A DNA stretch of 9,250 bases from Deltaproteobacteria bacterium RIFOXYD12_FULL_50_9 (lineage in GTDB: Bacteria > Desulfobacterota > Desulfobulbia > Desulfobulbales > CALZHT01). The stretch is taken from the NCBI GenBank assembly GCA_001799225.1, contig MGTA01000035.1:1-9250 (forward strand). The letters run 5' to 3'. Positions 7,203-9,250 of this stretch are shown here, in pieces. The notes under the pieces were generated by a model. That model was given only the letters and a program-made list of their open reading frames with translations. It was not told where the DNA came from and made no database searches. How positions within the stretch are numbered: the first letter of the stretch is position 1; each line of letters starts with the position of its first letter. The position numbers were made by a program, and so were the translations under genes.

Positions 7203-7781
7203 ATGCAGGTTTTGGCTCTGTATGGCAGTCCAAGGTTGGGAGGAAATTCGAGCATCCTGCTTGATGCCGTAATCCGGGGCGTGGAAAGGTCCGGAGGAGT
7301 GGTGGAAAGAGCAAGGCTGGCCGAACTCAATATCAATCCCTGCATTGCCTGCGGAGGTTGTGACCTGACTGGCGAGTGTGTCATTATCGATGATATGACC
7401 AATCTCTATGACAGGATTATAGAGATTGACAGGATTGTGGTTGCTTCGCCGATCTACTTTTATGGAATTACAGCGCAGACCAAGGCCTTCGTTGATCGCT
7501 GTCAGGCTCTCTGGAGCCGAAAACGGCTATTGAAGGAGGCAGGGCGGTGGGCTCTTAATACGCAGCGCAAAGGGTATTTTGTCTCGGTTGGTGCGACTAA
7601 AGGCAGCAGGGTTTTTGAAGGCGCCGGCCTTACTATGAAGTATGCTTTCGATGCTATGGACATGGCCTACGGCGGCGAGTTTCTGGTCAAGAGTGTGGAG
7701 GGCATCGGTGAGATGGAAAAGAGTGTAAAGACCATGGCCGATGCCGAGAGGTTTGGTATGACTATCATGAATGACATGTAA
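7203..7781 (+). CDS. flavodoxin-fold FMN reductase / iron-sulfur flavoprotein (Isf-like)
   Basis: A 192-residue protein of the NADPH-dependent FMN reductase superfamily. The N-terminus VLALYGSPRLGGNS (3-16) is the flavodoxin-like FMN phosphate loop, and VVASPIYFYGITAQTKAFVD (complete motif at about 79-98) is the second FMN-binding loop. Between them lies the compact motif C47-x2-C50-x2-C53-x5-C59 (PCIACGGCDLTGEC), with the spacing described for the 4Fe-4S cluster of archaeal iron-sulfur flavoprotein Isf. It may therefore shuttle electrons between a cluster and FMN; the partner and substrate are unknown. The frame is open upstream to 7101, inside malQ, but ATG 7203 has AGAGGT six nt upstream and gives the family N-terminus, so it was chosen. 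It follows malQ by 28 bp. Many relatives are annotated only as flavodoxin family protein, and cluster binding here is inferred from the cysteines alone. Confidence 0.87.
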   Translation: MQVLALYGSPRLGGNSSILLDAVIRGVERSGGVVERARLAELNINPCIACGGCDLTGECVIIDDMTNLYDRIIEIDRIVVASPIYFYGITAQTKAFVDRCQALWSRKRLLKEAGRWALNTQRKGYFVSVGATKGSRVFEGAGLTMKYAFDAMDMAYGGEFLVKSVEGIGEMEKSVKTMADAERFGMTIMNDM

Positions 7782-7820
7782 CCACCGACCCCAAAAAAAG
7801 ATAAATTCGACTACATCATC

Positions 7821-8537
7821 ATGCCTCTTTTTTTCTCTCTTTATAACTGGTTACGCGGGACAATTTTTCATCCCCAGTGGCTATCTGATCGTTTTCATAT
7901 TCGGGCCAAAAAAAAATTACCTGCCTTGGAGAAATGTACAATTCTGGATATCGGCAGCGGCAATAGCAACAACAGTAGATATTTAAGTGGAAGCAACAGG
8001 GTTTTTCGGTTGGACTATCCTGCAACAAATATACGTTATGCAGCATTGCCGGAAATATTTGGAGATGCTTGCGCACTACCTGTCAAGGAAGCTGAGATAG
8101 ATGTTGTTTTTTTCTTTGAAGTTCTGGAGCATGTTTTAGATTACAAAAAGGCATTGCAGGAGATCCACCGAGTCCTGAAATCCGGTGGAAAACTATATAT
8201 TTCAGTTCCATTTATTTACCCGGTTCACGACGCACCCTATGATTTCAGGCGTTTTACGATTCATGGCCTGCGTGTGATATTGAATGATCATCATTTTACT
8301 GTCAAACAAGAAGTCCAGTATGGAAACTCTTTTCTTGTTGCGTTGCAATTGATGAATTTAGCCTTGTTGGAAACCGGGAAAAATTTATGTGAAAGCAATG
8401 CGTTGTGCGGGATCTTGTTTTCGGCCTTGGCATATCCATTGTGCTTGCTTAATAATCTTCTGGCCTTACCACTGACCTTTCTCTCTCCGAAAAGTGCATC
8501 ATGCTTCGGATACCTTGTTATTGCTGAGCGAAATTGA
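7821..8537 (+). CDS. class I SAM-dependent methyltransferase with hydrophobic C-terminus
   Basis: A 238-residue protein of the Methyltransf_11 type. Seen: motif I LDIGSGNSN (42-50), an acidic residue after strand 2 (D65, RLDYP), GDACALPV (81-88), FFEVLEHV (98-105) and the strand-5 region VLKSGGKLYISVPF (118-131). HDAPYDFRRFT (136-146) is a block I associate with methyltransferases in surface-polysaccharide and lipid-modification clusters. Residues about 195-222 are strongly hydrophobic (ILFSALAYPLCLLNN and onward), suggesting membrane attachment. No Shine-Dalgarno is visible before ATG 7821. The frame is continuous with the preceding flavoprotein gene, separated only by its TAA and 13 sense codons. 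Base composition is clearly more A+T-rich than the genes to the left (about one-third G+C over 8101-8160), consistent with an accessory region or transfer. The substrate cannot be told from sequence. Confidence 0.8.
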   Translation: MPLFFSLYNWLRGTIFHPQWLSDRFHIRAKKKLPALEKCTILDIGSGNSNNSRYLSGSNRVFRLDYPATNIRYAALPEIFGDACALPVKEAEIDVVFFFEVLEHVLDYKKALQEIHRVLKSGGKLYISVPFIYPVHDAPYDFRRFTIHGLRVILNDHHFTVKQEVQYGNSFLVALQLMNLALLETGKNLCESNALCGILFSALAYPLCLLNNLLALPLTFLSPKSASCFGYLVIAERN

Positions 8538-8881
8538 TCTGATGCAAGCGCATATAAAAAACAGAAATCAGCAATAAATATACCGATGGAATATCAGCCA
8601 GTTTTTTTAAAATTAATCACCGCATTGCCACCATATTTGATTTAACCTCGTACTCTTGCCCAGTTACGCGGTTTTTAGGGAAGTGCTTGGTTTTATCAGC
8701 CCGATTACCTGGTAGCTCGTCTGAAAAAAAAGGGGCTGTGATGTGTTGTCAGGAGAACTTTTGAAATGGGGATACCAGCTTGAAATTATATAAAAAAAGA
8801 TATATATACGAAAGCAAATGGAAAAATTGGTGTACAGCCCTGTTTTTTGGGTTTCCTAATTAAGCAATTTCTTGTCACTCT
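8538..8881. other. AT-rich gap without an intact gene
   Basis: These 344 bases hold no open frame of convincing length on either strand. Two short frames sit side by side: 8641-8714 (beginning FNLVLLPSYAVFREVLGF) and 8679-8741 (ending FYQPDYLVARLKKKGL then TGA). Joined by one frameshift they would read like the C-terminal tail of a coding sequence, so a decayed gene is possible but far from shown. Poly-A and poly-T runs are frequent. A candidate promoter for the next gene lies at 8780-8808. No terminator of normal form was found after the methyltransferase. Confidence 0.4.
8780..8808 (+). promoter_or_regulatory. candidate sigma70 promoter for the right-edge gene
   Basis: TTGAAA (8780-8785, 5/6) and TATATA (8803-8808, 4/6) are separated by 17 bp in an AT-rich stretch. 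A start near 8815 would leave a leader of about 67 nt before the ATG at 8882. AT-rich DNA produces such matches easily, so the call is tentative. Confidence 0.4.
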
Positions 8882-9250
8882 ATGGCTATATCCTCTCATG
8901 AAATAATTATTGATGCTGTTCTCCAAGAATGGCCAGACCACAAGTTTGCTATTGATCGTAATTTAAAGGCATGCTCCGCAGAAGAAATGGACTATTCTAA
9001 TCGGATTGCGTCTATGATTAGAGATATTACAGGTGATAACATGTCTAACTTAGTTTCAGGATATAAGTGGATGTGTAAAATGATTGAAGCCGAGGAGTTA
9101 CATTTTCGTCGTACGGGATTGTATCGGAACAGATCATTTAGTGAAGTTCTGGAGTCTGTTTACAACGTTCCTGAAATTATGACTTTATACATGGATGGTT
9201 TGCTTGTGTCACAAGTACTCTGGTCCAATCATATTAGAGTCGGCAATTAT
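8882..9250 (+). CDS. unrecognised protein, possibly a methyltransferase N-terminus (runs off the right edge)
   Basis: An open frame of 123 codons from ATG 8882 to the last base, with no stop, so the gene continues beyond the window. An in-frame TAA lies 18 bp before the ATG, which fixes the start near here; no clear Shine-Dalgarno is seen. The visible part is acidic to neutral, without signal peptide or membrane helix, and appears helical. I see no SAM-binding glycine loop in it. The stretch SFSEVLESVY (85-94) followed by MTLYMDGLLVSQVLWSNH (100-117) resembles, from memory, the helical lead-in of some SAM methyltransferases in glycan clusters, where the glycine-rich motif follows 20-40 residues later, outside the window. 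Base composition is AT-rich like the preceding methyltransferase gene. That it is a real gene is likely; its function is a guess. Confidence 0.6.
   Translation, partial: MAISSHEIIIDAVLQEWPDHKFAIDRNLKACSAEEMDYSNRIASMIRDITGDNMSNLVSGYKWMCKMIEAEELHFRRTGLYRNRSFSEVLESVYNVPEIMTLYMDGLLVSQVLWSNHIRVGNY

Noticed and set aside
8830..8860. AGCCC...GGGTT pairing around a T-run upstream of the right-edge gene
   Set aside because: The T-run is in the loop rather than after the stem, so it does not have terminator form.
1..9250. CRISPR array, insertion sequence, tRNA/rRNA or known riboswitch
   Set aside because: I looked for regularly spaced repeats, terminal inverted repeats with a transposase, cloverleaf patterns and common riboswitch cores on both strands and saw none.

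Overview
The window looks like ordinary chromosome from an anaerobic, probably sulfate-reducing bacterium of the Desulfobacterota (Desulfobulbales-like). This placement is inferred. It rests on a small siroheme/4Fe-4S sulfite reductase of the Desulfovibrio assimilatory-like type, an iron-sulfur flavoprotein of a kind common in strict anaerobes, and moderate G+C. No marker in the window fixes the genus.

Layout from left to right. A 3'-truncated cmoB (tRNA wobble-uridine modification) runs leftward off the window from 791. Divergent from it is the small sulfite reductase gene (960-1619, +). It converges on prfC (1708-3294, -, TTG start), encoding peptide-chain release factor 3. Between prfC and the next gene, uup (3587-5485, +, an ABC-F ATPase), lies a 292-bp divergent spacer. 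The spacer holds the best regulatory signals here: a near-consensus sigma70 promoter for prfC and, at its predicted transcription start, an intrinsic-terminator-shaped hairpin with a 7-T tract. A weaker terminator-like element lies on the uup side. Next come malQ (5645-7174, +), encoding 4-alpha-glucanotransferase, and 28 bp later a flavoprotein gene (7203-7781, +) with an Isf-type compact cysteine motif.

From about 7,800 the DNA becomes visibly richer in A+T and the gene content changes. There is a class I SAM methyltransferase with a hydrophobic C-terminal segment (7821-8537, +), then a 344-bp gap. Last is the start of a gene that runs off the right edge (8882-9250, +), possibly another methyltransferase. 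This looks like the edge of an accessory surface-glycan or secondary-modification region.

How the genes relate: cmoB, prfC and uup all act on translation (decoding, termination, ribosome-associated ATPase), but they sit in three separate transcription units. malQ handles glycogen or maltodextrin glucan chains, and the flavoprotein behind it is probably cotranscribed. I found no CRISPR array, complete mobile element, rRNA, tRNA or defence system. I see no convincing new multi-gene system; the most interesting points are regulatory.
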